Assembly: GCA_030590765.1 (NCBI GenBank)
Contig: JAUVCP010000085.1
Span: 1-7,819, forward strand
From: Flavobacteriaceae bacterium
Lineage (GTDB): Bacteria > Bacteroidota > Bacteroidia > Flavobacteriales > Flavobacteriaceae
Direction: 5' to 3'
Length of the DNA stretch: 7,819 bases
The notes under the pieces were generated by a model. The model did no database searches and was not told the DNA's origin. It saw only the letters and a list, made by a program, of their open reading frames with translations. This document shows, piece after piece, positions 5,783 through 7,819 of this stretch; positions within the stretch are counted from its first letter, which is position 1; every line of letters begins with the position of its first letter. The position numbers and the translations under genes are program-made.

Positions 5783-7331
5783 AATGATACTTTTTAATAA
5801 ATGGTTGCATCATAAAGTATAAACTTGTAATGATCAACAAGGTAATAGAAAAAACGATCAATGTCATGGAACTTGTAAGCGACTGTGGCGCATTTGCCAT
5901 GATAGTAAAAACTTTGATCGGCATAATTTCAGTTCCTGGTGGATAGATCATGATTGTAGTTCCTAATTCTCCCAGACTAAAAATAAAGCTGATCATAAAC
6001 GAAATAAACAAAGAAGGCATCACTAACGGAATCCAAATACTTATCAATCGTTTATAGGGAGAGATTCCTTGAATTATTGCGGCTTCTTCCAATGATTTTG
6101 GAATTTGTCTGATAGCATTCCCAATTAATTTTGAGGAAATAAATGAAAACTTTCCCATATAGGCAATTAATATGATGATATAACTTGAATAAATAAGATC
6201 TAACATTGGTTGATTGTAAAATTTGATCAAACTGATTCCAAAGATCGTAGATGGAATAGCAAAGATTATAAGCAGTAACCAATCAAAAGTGCTTCCTTTT
6301 TTACAAGAATGTCTTGCAGAAAAGAAAGCAGCTGTAAAACCAACAAAAACAATGATTATTGCTCCAAAAAATGCCAATCCAATGGAACTACCAAAAGTTG
6401 GAAGCAACAATTCAAAAGCCTGAATAAACTTGCTTGTGCCTTCTTTAAATGATTGAATAAAAAGAACTATAAAAGGTAATACAACGGTTATCAAAAACCA
6501 TACAACTAAAATTGTTAACCCGATGTTATTCCATCTTTTAATATTATATGATTGATTTTTCATCCCTTTACTCCCAACAGATAAAAAGCTTGCACCTGCA
6601 ATGTACTTTCCTTCTGAGAACAATAATATAATACAAATAAATATCAGTAAAGCTGATTGTAAAATAGCAAGAGAGTGGTTATAAAATGCCGAGAATTGCG
6701 TAAATATTTCAGTAGTTAAAACCTTTACACCAAAAAAAGCAGGAACAGAAAACTCCGAAATACTAAAAATAAAAACCAGTACAAAAGAACTGATCAATGC
6801 ATGTTTGATAAGAGGTATTGTAATTTTTAGGATTACACTTCTCCTATTTGTGATCACAAAACCGGCTTCTTCCAGTTGAGCATTGATATTGGAAAATGCA
6901 CTTCCAATGATCAGCATGGATAATGGGGTAAAAATCGTTGTTAACACCAATATCACACCAAAATTAGAAGATATGAAATTTACATCACCAAATACCAGGT
7001 AAAACAGATCCTTCCAGGCAACTGCTAAAATATAAGGCGAAATGAACAATGGAATTAATAATGCAATTTTGAAAAAACCCCTAAAACGCACCTTCATTTT
7101 ATAGAGTAAAAATCCTAAAATAATTCCAAAAAATGTAGATAACACAGCAATCATAAAAGCAATTATGGTACTTTTTGCTAACAAAAGAAGTGTGTCACTT
7201 TTCAATGCTCCTATATTTGAAACAAATGAACCATCAGCAAAAAGAGCTGTTATAAGTGTATAAACAACCGGCAGTACAACAAGAAAAATAAACGAGAGAT
7301 ATATGATCGTATATAAAGGTTTATTTTTCAA
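5769..7331 (-). CDS. ABC transporter permease, fused double-domain (FbpB-like)
   Basis: This 520-residue inner-membrane permease is built from two homologous halves of about six helices each, so one polypeptide may supply both membrane domains, as in FbpB-type ferric-ion permeases. Each half has a cytoplasmic EAA coupling loop that docks the ATPase: E154-E-A-G to P173 in the first half and E415-E-A-A, G422 to P435 in the second. The second fits the consensus EAA...G...I.P better. The first lacks the usual Gly spacing and reads EEAGFVITNRRS. The start is TTG at 7331: no ATG or GTG lies between it and the in-frame stop seven codons upstream, and a later Met would remove the first helix. It follows the binding-protein gene after 60 bases and overlaps the ATPase gene by 14. 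The substrate cannot be read from the permease. Confidence 0.9.
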   Translation of the reverse strand: MKNKPLYTIIYLSFIFLVVLPVVYTLITALFADGSFVSNIGALKSDTLLLLAKSTIIAFMIAVLSTFFGIILGFLLYKMKVRFRGFFKIALLIPLFISPYILAVAWKDLFYLVFGDVNFISSNFGVILVLTTIFTPLSMLIIGSAFSNINAQLEEAGFVITNRRSVILKITIPLIKHALISSFVLVFIFSISEFSVPAFFGVKVLTTEIFTQFSAFYNHSLAILQSALLIFICIILLFSEGKYIAGASFLSVGSKGMKNQSYNIKRWNNIGLTILVVWFLITVVLPFIVLFIQSFKEGTSKFIQAFELLLPTFGSSIGLAFFGAIIIVFVGFTAAFFSARHSCKKGSTFDWLLLIIFAIPSTIFGISLIKFYNQPMLDLIYSSYIIILIAYMGKFSFISSKLIGNAIRQIPKSLEEAAIIQGISPYKRLISIWIPLVMPSLFISFMISFIFSLGELGTTIMIYPPGTEIMPIKVFTIMANAPQSLTSSMTLIVFSITLLIITSLYFMMQPFIKKYHYAID

Positions 7332-7391
7332 ATGATTTATTAATTTAAAATTTTACTGTGAACAAATACTTAATTAAACAAATCTAATGAC

Positions 7392-7819
7392 TTATTGATC
7401 TATCCACATTTTTAAATAACCCTGAATTTCTTCCAATTTTTGTGATGCCTGATCATAATTAATTTTCATTGGAGCAATATGATCCAAAGAAGGAACACCT
7501 TTTGGGGTATCTACTCCTTTATGTAAAGGCATTTGGGCACAAGATATGGCAAGTTTTGCTTCTGTTTCTTTACTCAGTAAATAATCAATCAATTTTTGTC
7601 CGTTTTCGGAATTTTTTGCATTTTTTATCAGATTTACTGTATTAGGCATAATCAGACTTCCTATTCCCTGCTGGTCTAAAAAAATAATTCCAACATTAGC
7701 TCCTTCTTTGACTGCTTCAAATGCATCATCAGTATCCGTAAGACCACAGGCAACTTCTCCTTTCATTACTCTCTTTTTAACATCTCCGTTGCTAGTTGCA
7801 ACTATTACATTATTATTTT
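7392..7819 (-). CDS. Periplasmic solute-binding protein of the importer, C-terminal part (5' end outside window)
   Basis: The frame is open to the window edge, so 141 C-terminal residues are visible; the ATG at 7766 is internal, not the start. The sequence matches the last lobe of FbpA/AfuA-like family 1 binding proteins: GDVKKRVMKGEVACGLTDTDDA, with GLTDTDDA as its core, then SLIMPNTVNLIKNAKNSENG split by its usual PNTV and KN(A/S) stretch, and KLIDYLLSKETEAKLA and MPLHKGV near the end. It should capture the substrate in the periplasm and hand it to the permease encoded next. By my alignment from memory, ferric-ion binders such as FbpA carry a Tyr-Tyr pair where TDTDDA stands here, so the ligand may be different. 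It is the first gene of the cluster visible; the promoter is presumably beyond the edge. Signal peptide and N-terminal lobe are not in view. Confidence 0.85.
   Translation of the reverse strand, partial: NNNVIVATSNGDVKKRVMKGEVACGLTDTDDAFEAVKEGANVGIIFLDQQGIGSLIMPNTVNLIKNAKNSENGQKLIDYLLSKETEAKLAISCAQMPLHKGVDTPKGVPSLDHIAPMKINYDQASQKLEEIQGYLKMWIDQ

Noticed and set aside
6052..6423. Two open frames (one on each strand) within the permease gene
   Set aside because: Both are shadows of the membrane-protein frame, which has clear paired EAA motifs.
7379..7386. Leftward TAGATTTG as a -7 box of a promoter for the permease
   Set aside because: It matches TAnnTTTG, but no TTTG or TTG lies 19-21 bases upstream, and the gene order suggests cotranscription from further upstream.

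Overview
The window looks like a chromosomal piece of a low-GC member of the Bacteroidota, most likely of the class Flavobacteriia. Four things point there: a DUF2723 membrane protein with flavobacterial-type motifs, a tRNA gene without an encoded CCA end driven by a Bacteroidota-type promoter (TTTG-N19-TAAATTTG), weak or absent Shine-Dalgarno sites, and A/T-rich spacers. This assignment comes from family knowledge and composition; no search was run.

Layout. The first 60-100 bases hold the end of a gene whose reading frame cannot be fixed. A hairpin at 138-166 ends transcription of the leftward tRNA-Gln(TTG) gene at 188-258 and possibly also of the gene from the left. Reading rightward, 496-3578 is one DUF2723 (TMEM260-like, GT-C superfamily) gene broken into two reading frames. 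The break is a one-base shift in a T4 run at 1407-1410: one extra T restores the family-like junction GFSSWLMLPIRANAN and a 1027-residue protein. A 13-bp inverted repeat at 3583-3634 follows the gene. Then come about 670 bases (3635-4300) without an intact gene, holding a strong hairpin and what look like relics of mobile or repetitive DNA.

The right half (4301-7819) is a leftward gene cluster, probably one operon, in the order: periplasmic binding protein (5' end outside the window), a fused double-domain permease, an ATPase, and a secreted lectin-like / 3-keto-disaccharide-hydrolase-like (DUF1080-type) protein. The three transporter parts form a complete importer of the Fe(III)/FbpABC-like class. 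The binding protein, however, reads GLTDTDDA where I would expect the ferric-ion tyrosine pair of FbpA, so the substrate should not be assumed to be ferric iron. The fourth gene begins 18-45 bases after the ATPase and may act in the envelope together with the importer; its function is unknown.

No CRISPR array, intact insertion sequence or rRNA was seen. The most noteworthy points are the DUF2723 frameshift, the four-gene importer cluster with its accessory secreted protein, and the relic-like spacer.
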